From contig JAHEZJ010000007.1 of NCBI GenBank assembly GCA_023251135.1, positions 20,488 through 84,487 on the forward strand: a DNA stretch of 64,000 nt, written 5' to 3'. The position numbers and the translations under genes were made by a program. Source of the DNA: Flavobacterium sp. (GTDB lineage Bacteria > Bacteroidota > Bacteroidia > Flavobacteriales > Flavobacteriaceae). A model generated the notes under the pieces. That model made no database searches, was not told where the DNA came from, and saw nothing but the letters and a program-made list of their open reading frames with translations. Below are positions 9,543 through 17,146 of the stretch, one piece after another; the stretch's first letter is position 1, and each line of letters begins with the position of its first letter.

Positions 9543-9575
9543 TTTGACATTTTGAAAGATTTGGCAGTACTTTTG
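9543..9575 (+). promoter_or_regulatory. grpE-dnaJ promoter, Bacteroidota type
   Basis: TTTG (9543-9546) and TACTTTTG (9568-9575) are separated by 21 bp. This is a full match to the TTTG / TAnnTTTG promoter form of the phylum. Transcription would start about 7 bp later, roughly 17 bp before the grpE start codon. No CIRCE element is visible. Confidence 0.8.
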
Positions 9576-9598
9576 CAATCCAAAAGAAAGAATAAAAA

Positions 9599-10177
9599 AT
9601 GAAGTTTAAGAATATTTTTAAAAATAAAAGTAATATGACTACTGAAAATACAGAATTCGATCAGGAATTAGATGATGTAACGTTAGAGAACAATGCCAAC
9701 GGTGAGCAGTTAATTGTTGAAGAATTAAGTGTTGAAGAGCAATTGGCTCAAGACTTGGCAAAAGAAAAAGATAAGTTTTTGAGACTATTTGCCGAATTCG
9801 AAAATTACAAAAAAAGAACTTCAAAAGAGCGTATCGACTTGTTTAAAACGGCAAACCAGGATGTTTTATTGGCGATGCTGCCAGTTTTAGATGATTTTGA
9901 CAGAGCGATAGTAGAAATCAACAAATCGGAAGATGAAACCTTGACAAAAGGGGTTGAGTTGATTCACGAAAAATTAAAAAGCACTTTAGTTTCTAAAGGT
10001 TTAGAGCAAGTTGAAGTAAGAGCAGGTGATGCTTTTAATGCAGATTTTGCTGAGGCAATTACCCAAATTCCGGCTCCGTCTGAGAAATTAAAAGGGAAAA
10101 TTGTTGATGTTATTGAAAAAGGATACAAATTAGGAGACAAAATTATCCGTTTCCCTAAAGTTGTGATCGGAAACTAA
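9599..10177 (+). CDS. grpE: Nucleotide exchange factor GrpE
   Basis: GrpE releases ADP from DnaK and cooperates with DnaJ. The 192-residue protein has an acidic N-terminal tail, a long helix (about 58-100, containing RLFAEFENYKKRTSKERID) and the compact C-terminal beta domain ending IIRFPKVVIGN, close to the family's KVIRPA-type ending. Two in-frame ATGs exist, 9599 and 9635; I keep the first because the promoter start predicted from 9568-9575 allows it. dnaJ follows 108 bp downstream, so the two form an operon. dnaK is not in the window. Confidence 0.96.
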   Translation: MKFKNIFKNKSNMTTENTEFDQELDDVTLENNANGEQLIVEELSVEEQLAQDLAKEKDKFLRLFAEFENYKKRTSKERIDLFKTANQDVLLAMLPVLDDFDRAIVEINKSEDETLTKGVELIHEKLKSTLVSKGLEQVEVRAGDAFNADFAEAITQIPAPSEKLKGKIVDVIEKGYKLGDKIIRFPKVVIGN

Positions 10178-10285
10178 AAAGAGCAAATGACATATTCTGA
10201 AAGTCAATTTTTTAAGTATTGGAATTCGGAATTTTAAATTTGGACACAAGCGCTAGCGAACTGGCGAAGCAATTTAACCTAAATT

Positions 10286-11398
10286 ATGAAAAAAGATTTT
10301 TACGAAATACTAGGCATTTCAAAAAATGCGGATGCTGCCGAAATTAAAAAAGCTTATAGAAAAAGTGCATTGAAATATCATCCGGACAAAAACCCGGGCG
10401 ACAAAGAGGCAGAGGAAAACTTTAAATTAGCGGCAGAAGCTTATGAAGTACTAAGCGATCCTAACAAAAAAGCGAAATACGATCAGTACGGACATCAGGC
10501 TTTTGATGGTTCTGGCGGATTTGGCGGTGGTCACGGTGGTATGAATATGGATGACATTTTCAGCCAGTTTGGTGATATTTTTGGCGGTGGATTTGGTGGT
10601 TTCGGCGGAGGCGGAGGCGGTGGTCCTCGTCGTGCTAAAGGAAGCAATCTTCGAATTAAAGTAAAATTGACTTTAGAAGAAATTGCAAATGGTGTTGAGA
10701 AAAAAGTAAAAGTAAAACGTAAAGTTCAGGCTAAAGGAGTTACCTACAAAACGTGTTCGACTTGTAACGGTCAGGGACAGGTAATGCGTGTAACCAACAC
10801 TATTTTAGGAAGAATGCAGTCTGCGTCAACTTGTCCTACTTGCGGCGGGTCTGGCCAGATTTTAGATAAAAGACCAGCTGAAGCGGATGCACAGGGAATG
10901 ATTTTAGAAGACGAAACCGTTTCCATCAAAATTCCTGCGGGAGTTGTAGATGGGATGCAGTTGAAAGTTTCTAATAAAGGAAATGATGCTCCCGGAAATA
11001 GTATTCCTGGTGATTTAATTGTAGCTATTGAAGAATTAGAGCACGAGTTTCTGAAACGTGAAGGTGAAAACATTCATTATGATTTATACATCAGTTTCCC
11101 AGAAGCCGTTTTAGGAGTTTCTAAAGACATCGAAGCAATCAATGGAAAAGTTCGTATCAAATTAGAAGAAGGAATTCAATCTGGAAAAATCTTAAGATTA
11201 AAAGGAAAAGGTATTCCTAGTATCAATGGATATGGAAGTGGAGACTTGTTAGTTCATGTAAATGTATGGACGCCAAAAACACTGAGCAAAGAGCAAAAAC
11301 AATTCTTTGAAAATGCACTTAGCGATGATCACTTTATTCCGAGCCCTGAAAAATCAGAAAAATCATTTTTTGAAAAAGTAAAAGATATGTTTTCATAA
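10286..11398 (+). CDS. dnaJ: Chaperone protein DnaJ with a reduced zinc-finger domain
   Basis: Co-chaperone that delivers substrates to DnaK and stimulates its ATPase. The J domain has HPD at 32-34, followed by a Gly/Phe-rich region (about 72-115), the zinc region and C-terminal domains ending at 370. Only two of the usual four CxxCxGxG motifs are present: CSTCNGQG (157-164) and CPTCGGSG (183-190). By position they equal motifs 2 and 3, which form zinc centre II; motifs 1 and 4 (centre I) are missing. The rest of the protein is intact, so this looks like a lineage trait, not decay. Confidence 0.96.
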   Translation: MKKDFYEILGISKNADAAEIKKAYRKSALKYHPDKNPGDKEAEENFKLAAEAYEVLSDPNKKAKYDQYGHQAFDGSGGFGGGHGGMNMDDIFSQFGDIFGGGFGGFGGGGGGGPRRAKGSNLRIKVKLTLEEIANGVEKKVKVKRKVQAKGVTYKTCSTCNGQGQVMRVTNTILGRMQSASTCPTCGGSGQILDKRPAEADAQGMILEDETVSIKIPAGVVDGMQLKVSNKGNDAPGNSIPGDLIVAIEELEHEFLKREGENIHYDLYISFPEAVLGVSKDIEAINGKVRIKLEEGIQSGKILRLKGKGIPSINGYGSGDLLVHVNVWTPKTLSKEQKQFFENALSDDHFIPSPEKSEKSFFEKVKDMFS

Positions 11399-11436
11399 AC
11401 AGAGCTTTTTCTAAAATGGAGCAATAATAAATTTCA

Positions 11437-11475
11437 AAACCCATTCTATAGTAAATCATAGAATGGGTTTTTTGT
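11437..11475 (+). terminator. Intrinsic terminator of grpE-dnaJ
   Basis: AAACCCATTCTAT (11437-11449) pairs perfectly with ATAGAATGGGTTT (11458-11470) around an 8-nt loop, followed by more T residues. It lies 39 bp after dnaJ. Confidence 0.9.
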
Positions 11476-11566
11476 ATCAATAGTACAAAATTTCGATACT
11501 ATTTATTTACTTTTACACTCGTAATGCCGCAATGGTCAAACTGACGCAGAAAATCTTAATTATAGC

Positions 11567-12496
11567 ATGAGCAACTTACTCGAAGTACATAAAGTCGTAA
11601 AACAATACGGTGATTATGTAGCGCTTAACGAAGTTTCATTAAATGTACCAAAAGGTAGTATTTATGGACTATTAGGTCCGAATGGAGCCGGAAAAACTTC
11701 CCTGATCCGAATTATAAATCAAATTACATTGCCGGATAGTGGTGAAGTAATTTTGGATGGAGAAAAATTGCAGCCCAAACATGTACAGCATATTGGTTAT
11801 CTTCCTGAAGAAAGAGGGTTGTATACTTCTATGAAAGTAGGAGAACAATGTTTGTATCTGGCGCAGATGAAAGGACTCTCTAAAGCCGAGGCAAAATTAC
11901 AACTGGAATACTGGTTTGACCGTCTTGGAATTCAGGGCTGGTGGAACAAGAAAATTCAGGAGCTTTCGAAAGGAATGGCCCAAAAGATTCAGTTTGTGGT
12001 TTGTGTGTTGCACAAGCCTAAATTGCTGATTTTTGATGAGCCTTTCTCCGGATTTGATCCGGTGAATGCAAATGTCATTAAAGATGAGATTTTGGCATTA
12101 AAAGAACAGGGAGCCACCATTATTTTTTCGACACACCGTATGGAAAGTGTCGAGGAACTTTGCGATCATATTGCTTTAATTCACAAATCGAATAAACTGA
12201 TTGAAGGTAAGGTAAGCGATGTAAAACGCCAGTTTAGAACCAATAGTTTTGAAGTTGGAATCCTAACGGATAATGTAGAAGGTCTGATGTACGATATCAC
12301 ACAAAAATTTACCGTTTCGCCTGCTAATTTTAAATCCTTAAACGATGATTTGAAACTGGATATTCAAATTGGAAACGCTGCACCTAACGAATTGCTGCAT
12401 TTGCTTACACAACGCGGACAGGTGACCCATTTTGTAGAGAAAATACCAAGTGTGAACGATATTTTTATTCAAACAGTTACCGAAAACAAAAATTAA
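11567..12496 (+). CDS. ABC transporter ATP-binding protein, NatA-like
   Basis: ATPase subunit of an exporter. The 309-residue protein has Walker A GPNGAGKTS (about 38-46), a Q-loop near INQI, a signature variant LSKGMAQKIQ in place of LSGGQ, Walker B LLIFDEPFSGFDPV and the switch His in STHRM. A C-terminal extension of about 90 residues (DUF4162-like) is typical of the NatA/drug-exporter group. The permease gene follows 78 bp downstream on the same strand, so the two form one transporter. The substrate is unknown; NatA homologues export Na+ or drugs. Confidence 0.93.
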   Translation: MSNLLEVHKVVKQYGDYVALNEVSLNVPKGSIYGLLGPNGAGKTSLIRIINQITLPDSGEVILDGEKLQPKHVQHIGYLPEERGLYTSMKVGEQCLYLAQMKGLSKAEAKLQLEYWFDRLGIQGWWNKKIQELSKGMAQKIQFVVCVLHKPKLLIFDEPFSGFDPVNANVIKDEILALKEQGATIIFSTHRMESVEELCDHIALIHKSNKLIEGKVSDVKRQFRTNSFEVGILTDNVEGLMYDITQKFTVSPANFKSLNDDLKLDIQIGNAAPNELLHLLTQRGQVTHFVEKIPSVNDIFIQTVTENKN

Positions 12497-12505
12497 ACTC
12501 CAAAA

Positions 12506-12562
12506 AAATAAATTCCAAATCCCAATATCAGAGCGATCAAAATTGGAATTTGGAATTTGAAA
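12506..12562. repeat. Short-word inverted repeat, GGAATTTGGAATTT family
   Basis: AATTCCAAATCCCAAT on the left is matched by an inverted ATTGGAATTTGGAATT on the right, separated by about 16 bp. The same words occur at about 10218-10245 and 21743-21850. It lies between the ATPase and permease genes of one operon, so its hairpin would be in the mRNA. Confidence 0.65.
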
Positions 12563-12574
12563 ATTAAAATATTT

Positions 12575-13891
12575 ATGAGCATCATTTCATTAATTATAAA
12601 AAGAGAATTTATTGCAAAAGTGCGCAATAAATCTTTTGTTGTCATGACGTTTTTGAGTCCGTTATTGTTTGTGGCAATTGCAGGTTTTATTGGTTATCTG
12701 AGCTCAATGAAAGCAGAGACAAAAAGAATCGCAATTCATGACGAAACGGGTTTGTTTGCCCAGGATTTTGTCAAAAAGAATAAGGAAGAAGCCGAGTTTA
12801 AATACCTCAATGTGTCTGAAATTGATACAAAAGCATTAAAAGACAGCATTACTAATGAAAATTATGACGGTTTAATTGTAATTCCAAAAACCAATAATTT
12901 ATCCGATTTAGAAAGTAAAATCGAATTCATTTCCAATAACAGTCCGAGTATCTCTTTTATCGAAAGAACACAGCGTGTTATTGCGTCAAAAATCACCAAA
13001 GTAAATCTTGAGGCGGCGAAATTGGATACGACGGCCATTCAAAAAGCACAGTCGGAAGTTAATATTCATTTGGTAAAAGCATCCGGAGAGGAAAGCTTAA
13101 AAGGATTGAATGAAATAAAAATAGGAATAGGCGGTGCGTTTGGATATCTGATTATGATGTTTATTATCATCTATGGTAATATGGTGATGCGAAGTGTGAT
13201 CGAAGAAAAAACGAACCGAATTATTGAAATCATTATTTCCTCCGTAAAACCTTTTCAGCTGATGATTGGTAAAATCGTAGGGACTTCTCTTGCCGGATTG
13301 CTTCAGTTTATCATCTGGGCGATCATCGGTCTGGGATTGATGTTTGCGGCTTCGGCTTTTTTTGGCGTTAATGTTGGACCTACGGCCAGAATTTCACCTG
13401 AATTAATGCAGTCGGCCCAGCATGAAATGTCGGGAACAGCTCAAATGTACATACGCGAATTATGGAATTTGCCTATTGCCAGTATTATCATCGGTTTTGT
13501 TATTTATTTCATCGGAGGATACTTTTTATACAGTTCCTTTTATGCAGCCATTGGTGCAGCAGTTGACAACCAAACCGATTCGCAGCAATTTCTATTGCCT
13601 ATTTTAATGCCGCTTATTTTAAGTGTTTATATTGGTTTTTTCACCGTTGTCAATGATCCTCACGGAACCATTGCGGTTGTCTTTTCCATGATTCCGTTGA
13701 CCTCGCCAATTGTAATGTTAATGCGACTTCCGTTTGGAGTGCCGTGGTGGCAAATTGCAATTTCGGTATCATTATTGTTTGCTACCTTTTTCCTTGTAGT
13801 ATGGTTCGCCGCCAAAATTTACCGAATAGGTATCTTGATGTACGGCAAAAAACCAACCTGGAAAGAATTGTATAAATGGCTTAAATATTAA
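12575..13891 (+). CDS. ABC transporter permease, NatB/ABC-2 family
   Basis: Membrane partner of the NatA-like ATPase upstream. The 438-residue protein has one N-terminal membrane segment (FVVMTFLSPLLFVAIAGFIG), an extracytoplasmic domain of about 140 residues, then about five C-terminal segments, with the ABC-2 block VIEEKTNRIIEIIISSVKPFQLMIGKI typical of NatB (about residues 212-238). I start at the ATG at 12575 (MSIISLIIKREF); an in-frame TTG at 12557 lies inside the repeat spacer and is less likely. Confidence 0.92.
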   Translation: MSIISLIIKREFIAKVRNKSFVVMTFLSPLLFVAIAGFIGYLSSMKAETKRIAIHDETGLFAQDFVKKNKEEAEFKYLNVSEIDTKALKDSITNENYDGLIVIPKTNNLSDLESKIEFISNNSPSISFIERTQRVIASKITKVNLEAAKLDTTAIQKAQSEVNIHLVKASGEESLKGLNEIKIGIGGAFGYLIMMFIIIYGNMVMRSVIEEKTNRIIEIIISSVKPFQLMIGKIVGTSLAGLLQFIIWAIIGLGLMFAASAFFGVNVGPTARISPELMQSAQHEMSGTAQMYIRELWNLPIASIIIGFVIYFIGGYFLYSSFYAAIGAAVDNQTDSQQFLLPILMPLILSVYIGFFTVVNDPHGTIAVVFSMIPLTSPIVMLMRLPFGVPWWQIAISVSLLFATFFLVVWFAAKIYRIGILMYGKKPTWKELYKWLKY

Positions 13892-13898
13892 TTTTTTT

Positions 13899-13997
13899 AA
13901 GTTGCTAAGATACTAAGGTTCTGAGTTGCTAAGCTTTTAGTTTAAGCAGAAAAGAAGAACTTAGAACCTTAGTAACTCAGAACCTTAGAACCTCAAA
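13899..13997 (+). repeat. Short-word repeat spacer, family 2 (copy C), long hairpin
   Basis: CTAAGGTTCTGAGTTGCTAAG (13913-13933) pairs with CTTAGTAACTCAGAACCTTAG (13968-13988), 21 positions with one mismatch. More copies of the same words (GTTGCTAAG, CTTAGAACC) flank it. Similar words form the spacer at 49899-50038. It lies just before the response regulator gene and would be part of the transcript. Confidence 0.8.
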
Positions 13998-14000
13998 AGA

Positions 14001-15164
14001 ATGAGTAAAATACTAATTATAGAAGACGAAGCATCCATCAGAAGAGTTTTGGTAAAAATTTTATCAGAAGAAAATGATACGTATCAGGTAGATGAAGCTG
14101 AAGATGGTGCGGCGGGTCTTGAGAAAATAAAAAACAACGATTACGATTTGGTTTTGTGTGACATCAAAATGCCAAAATTGGACGGGGTTGAGGTTTTAGA
14201 AGAAGCAAAAAAAATCAAACCGGAAATTCCGATGGTTATGATCTCTGGTCATGGCGATATGGAAACCGCAATTCATACGATGCGTTTAGGCGCTTTTGAT
14301 TATATCTCGAAACCACCTGATTTAAACCGATTACTGAACACCGTTCGTAACGCTTTAGATAAAAAACAACTCGTGGTTGAGAATAAAATCCTAAAGAAAA
14401 AGGTCAGCAAAAACTACGAAATGGTAGGAGAGAGCGAAGCAATCAGTCATATCAAATTAATGATTGACAAAGTCGCTCAAACCGAAGCCAGAGTTTTAAT
14501 TACAGGTCCGAATGGAACAGGGAAAGAGTTGGTAGCGCACCAATTGCACGAAAAAAGTGAGCGCTCTAACTTTCCATTAATCGAAGTAAACTGTGCTGCA
14601 ATTCCGAGTGAACTGATCGAAAGTGAATTGTTCGGTCACGTAAAAGGAGCTTTTACTTCGGCGGTGAAAGACCGTGCCGGAAAGTTTGAAGCTGCTGATA
14701 AAGGAACGATCTTCTTAGATGAAATTGGAGATATGAGTCTTTCGGCACAAGCCAAAGTGTTGCGAGCGCTACAGGAAAGTATGATTACTAGAGTAGGGGC
14801 TGAAAAAGACATCAAAGTTGATGTACGTGTTGTGGCAGCAACGAATAAAGATCTAAAGACTGAAATTGCTGAAGGTCGTTTTCGAGAAGACTTGTACCAT
14901 CGTCTGGCTGTTATTTTAATTAAAGTACCGCCATTGAACGAAAGACGTGATGATATTCCGGCATTGATTACTCACTTTACAGAGAAAATTGCTTCAGAGC
15001 AAGGAAATTCGGTAAAAGTGTTTTCGCCACAAGCGATCAAGTTACTACAAGAGTACGATTGGACAGGAAATATTCGTGAACTTCGAAATGTAGTGGAAAG
15101 ATTAATTATCTTGGGAGGAAACGAAATTTCTGAAACCGATGTTAAAATGTTTGCAAGCAAGTAA
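14001..15164 (+). CDS. Sigma-54-type response regulator without a DNA-binding domain
   Basis: NtrC-like protein of 387 residues. The receiver domain has phospho-acceptor Asp54 (CDIKMPKLDG) and Lys104. The AAA+ domain has Walker A GPNGTGKE (169-176), Walker B GTIFLDEIGD (235-244) and the arginine-finger region FREDLYHRLAV. It ends at SETDVKMFASK immediately after the AAA+ lid, so the usual Fis-type helix-turn-helix is absent. The sigma-54 contact loop reads GAFTSA (216-221) where most family members have GAFTGA. It may act from solution, as FlgR does. No histidine kinase is adjacent. Confidence 0.93.
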   Translation: MSKILIIEDEASIRRVLVKILSEENDTYQVDEAEDGAAGLEKIKNNDYDLVLCDIKMPKLDGVEVLEEAKKIKPEIPMVMISGHGDMETAIHTMRLGAFDYISKPPDLNRLLNTVRNALDKKQLVVENKILKKKVSKNYEMVGESEAISHIKLMIDKVAQTEARVLITGPNGTGKELVAHQLHEKSERSNFPLIEVNCAAIPSELIESELFGHVKGAFTSAVKDRAGKFEAADKGTIFLDEIGDMSLSAQAKVLRALQESMITRVGAEKDIKVDVRVVAATNKDLKTEIAEGRFREDLYHRLAVILIKVPPLNERRDDIPALITHFTEKIASEQGNSVKVFSPQAIKLLQEYDWTGNIRELRNVVERLIILGGNEISETDVKMFASK

Positions 15165-15167
15165 ATG

Positions 15168-15280
15168 TAATAGGCTTTAAGCTATAAGCTTTAGGCAGTA
15201 GGATTTATGCTTGGTGTAAGCATAAAAAATAAAATGAATTTTGGCTTAAAGCTTAAGGCTTAAAGCGTAAAGCATAAAAA
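15168..15280 (+). repeat. Short-word inverted repeat, GCTTTAAGC family
   Basis: GGCTTTAAGCTATAAGCTTT (from 15173) is mirrored by GGCTTAAAGCTTAAGGCTTA (from 15243). A smaller stem, TTATGCTTggtgtAAGCATAA, sits in between (15207-15225). The whole 118-bp gap between two plus-strand genes is thus one nested imperfect hairpin. Confidence 0.7.
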
Positions 15281-15282
15281 AA

Positions 15283-15948
15283 ATGAAACTAAAAAAAATA
15301 AACGAAAAGTTACAAGAGGCTCTAATTGAAAACGGTTTAACAGAAGCAAATGTTTTGCAGCAGGAAACTTTTTCGACTATTAAAAGTGGGGCTGATTGCA
15401 TCATTCTTTCTCCGGCAGGGAGCGGAAAATCTACAACAATTGTATTGAATGTGATTCAGCAACTGTCAGGTCACACAGAAGAATCGCCACGTGCACTGAT
15501 TTTTGTAGAGGACAAGGCCAAGGTACTGGAAATGGAAGCGCTTTTTGAAAAATACGGAAAATATTCCAAGCTTGAAGTTTACGGAGTGCACGACAAAGGT
15601 GACATGGATTACGATAAAAACTATATCTCTACAGGGATTGATGTTTTGATTGGAACGCCAAATAAATTGAGCGACATGTTTACCACAGCGGGCTACAATG
15701 TAAATCGTTTGAAAATGTTTGTTCTGGACGATGCCGATCCTATTTTGAAATTACGTCACGAAACGAAGATCATGCGTATTTCAAACAGTATCGCCAAAAC
15801 ACAACGCATTATTTTTGCAGAAACCTTAACAGAACGCATCGAAATTTTGGCCGACAAAATGTTGTTGGAGCCTTATGTGTTTGATATGGAAGATGAAGAG
15901 GAACTTGATGACGAAGAGGAAGAAGAAGATATTGAAGAGGAAGAATAA
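15283..15948 (+). CDS. Single-domain DEAD-box-like ATPase with acidic tail
   Basis: A 221-residue protein that matches only the first RecA domain of DEAD-box RNA helicases. A Q-motif-like segment (about 19-35), Walker A PAGSGKST (44-51), motif Ib-like GTPNKL (124-129), motif II DDAD (149-152) and a degenerate motif III FAET (178-181) are visible. There is no second RecA domain with motifs IV-VI. Instead it ends in about 20 acidic residues (202-221). It cannot be a standard helicase; regulator or RNA-binding roles are guesses. The following gene is 13 bp downstream, suggesting co-transcription. Confidence 0.85.
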   Translation: MKLKKINEKLQEALIENGLTEANVLQQETFSTIKSGADCIILSPAGSGKSTTIVLNVIQQLSGHTEESPRALIFVEDKAKVLEMEALFEKYGKYSKLEVYGVHDKGDMDYDKNYISTGIDVLIGTPNKLSDMFTTAGYNVNRLKMFVLDDADPILKLRHETKIMRISNSIAKTQRIIFAETLTERIEILADKMLLEPYVFDMEDEEELDDEEEEEDIEEEE

Positions 15949-15961
15949 TTAAAAGGGCTTT

Positions 15962-16777
15962 ATGGAAGTATTGAAGACTTTTAAATTCTTAACGATTATA
16001 CTTGTGGTGTTTTTCGCTGTGATTTATCTGGCTATTACTTCCTATGTTTATTTTAATCAGGTTGGAATGGTTTTTCAGAGCGCACAGCTCTCAAAAGAGT
16101 ATCAATTCGACTATCAGCAAAAATTCGAGGAATTAAATATTAAGTCTTTTGATGGCATACAATTGAATGGATTGTTGTTTAGGGCTGAGAATTCAAAAGG
16201 TTTGGTTTTCTATCTGCATGGAAATGCGGGAACATTAGAAACTTGGGGGAAAATTGCAAAAATCTATACCAGATTGGGATATGATATCTTTATTTTAGAT
16301 TACAGAAGTTTCGGTAAGAGTGAAGGCGAAATTATAGACGAAGAGCAATTAAATAAGGATGTATCTGCTGCCTATAAAAGACTATCCAAGCGATATTCTG
16401 AAAGCAACATTATTATTGCGGGTTATTCGATAGGCTCCGGACTGGCCACTATTTTAGCTTCTGAGAATAAGCCAAAAGCGTTGATATTGCAGTCGCCTTA
16501 TTATAGTTTTACAGAATTATCAAGTAAGAAAGTACCCTTTTTTCCGAATTTCATGAAGAAATTCCACTTTGAAACCTACGAATATTTGCCGAAAATTAAG
16601 ATACCGGTTTATATTTTTCATGGAACGGAAGATCAATTAATTCCTTATGAGAACTCGGTTCGATTGAGTAAAATGATAAAATCCAATGGGCATCTTTATC
16701 TGTTAAAAGGGCAGGGGCATATTGGTATGAATGAAAACAGTGATTTTCAAAATCAATTAAAAAGAATATTAGAGTAA
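15962..16777 (+). CDS. Membrane-anchored alpha/beta hydrolase
   Basis: A 271-residue protein with one N-terminal membrane segment (about 10-30), then an alpha/beta hydrolase fold like BEM46/YfhR (ABHD13) proteins. The oxyanion motif is YLHGNAG (84-90). The likely triad is Ser156 (GYSIGSG), Asp224 (GTEDQLIP) and His253 (GQGHIG). Substrate is unknown. It begins 13 bp after the DEAD-like gene. Confidence 0.9.
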   Translation: MEVLKTFKFLTIILVVFFAVIYLAITSYVYFNQVGMVFQSAQLSKEYQFDYQQKFEELNIKSFDGIQLNGLLFRAENSKGLVFYLHGNAGTLETWGKIAKIYTRLGYDIFILDYRSFGKSEGEIIDEEQLNKDVSAAYKRLSKRYSESNIIIAGYSIGSGLATILASENKPKALILQSPYYSFTELSSKKVPFFPNFMKKFHFETYEYLPKIKIPVYIFHGTEDQLIPYENSVRLSKMIKSNGHLYLLKGQGHIGMNENSDFQNQLKRILE

Positions 16778-16806
16778 AAAATAAATAACAATAAAAATAA
16801 GATGTC

Positions 16807-17025
16807 ATGGGATTAATGAAAGTGTTTTCAGGTAGTGAAGTGTTAGCAATTGCTTTACAGGAAAGATTGGAAGAGGCAGGATTGGAAACAGTAAAGAAAG
16901 ATAACATTCAATCGGCTCGTATGGCTGGTTATGGCGGATCAGATTTGGCAGTAGAGGTATTTATTCAGGAAACCGATTTTGCAAAAGCAAATCCGATTAT
17001 CGAAGAGTTTAGAATGAGCCTTTAA
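16807..17025 (+). CDS. DUF2007-like small protein
   Basis: A 72-residue protein beginning MGLMKVFSGSEVLAIALQERLEE and holding the G-YGGSDLAVEVFIQ block, which fits the DUF2007 (putative signal-transducing, ferredoxin-like fold) family. No catalytic residues are evident. It lies 29 bp after the hydrolase gene on the same strand. The function is unknown. Confidence 0.8.
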   Translation: MGLMKVFSGSEVLAIALQERLEEAGLETVKKDNIQSARMAGYGGSDLAVEVFIQETDFAKANPIIEEFRMSL

Positions 17026-17028
17026 TAA

Positions 17029-17128
17029 TTGTAGTTGTTTGTGAAGTGTGAGATGTTAGATGTGAAATGTAAAATGTGAGATGTAAAGAAGCACTGTGAC
17101 TGCGACTGCGACTGCACACTAAGACCAA
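17029..17128. repeat. Short-word repeat spacer, family 1 (copy B)
   Basis: Words GTGAGATGT, GATGTGAAATGTAAAATGT and a triplet array GACTGCGACTGCGACTGCACACTAAGA (17098-17124). The vocabulary and the right-hand end match the spacer at 5925-6066, although the neighbouring genes are unrelated. This marks a dispersed element family. Confidence 0.75.
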
Positions 17129-17146
17129 GAACTGAAAATAAAAAAT

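Larger units (their letters stand above)
9236..9598. other. Intergenic region between tRNA-Trp and grpE
   Basis: This 363-bp stretch holds a hairpin with A/T tails at 9309-9345 and the grpE promoter near its right end. The middle part (about 9346-9540) is AT-rich and I see no gene or other structure in it. Confidence 0.6.

Noticed and set aside
17098-17116. Tandem GACTGC units as part of a coding sequence
   Set aside because: No frame across the spacer has a plausible start, and copies at two loci show word drift without codon periodicity.
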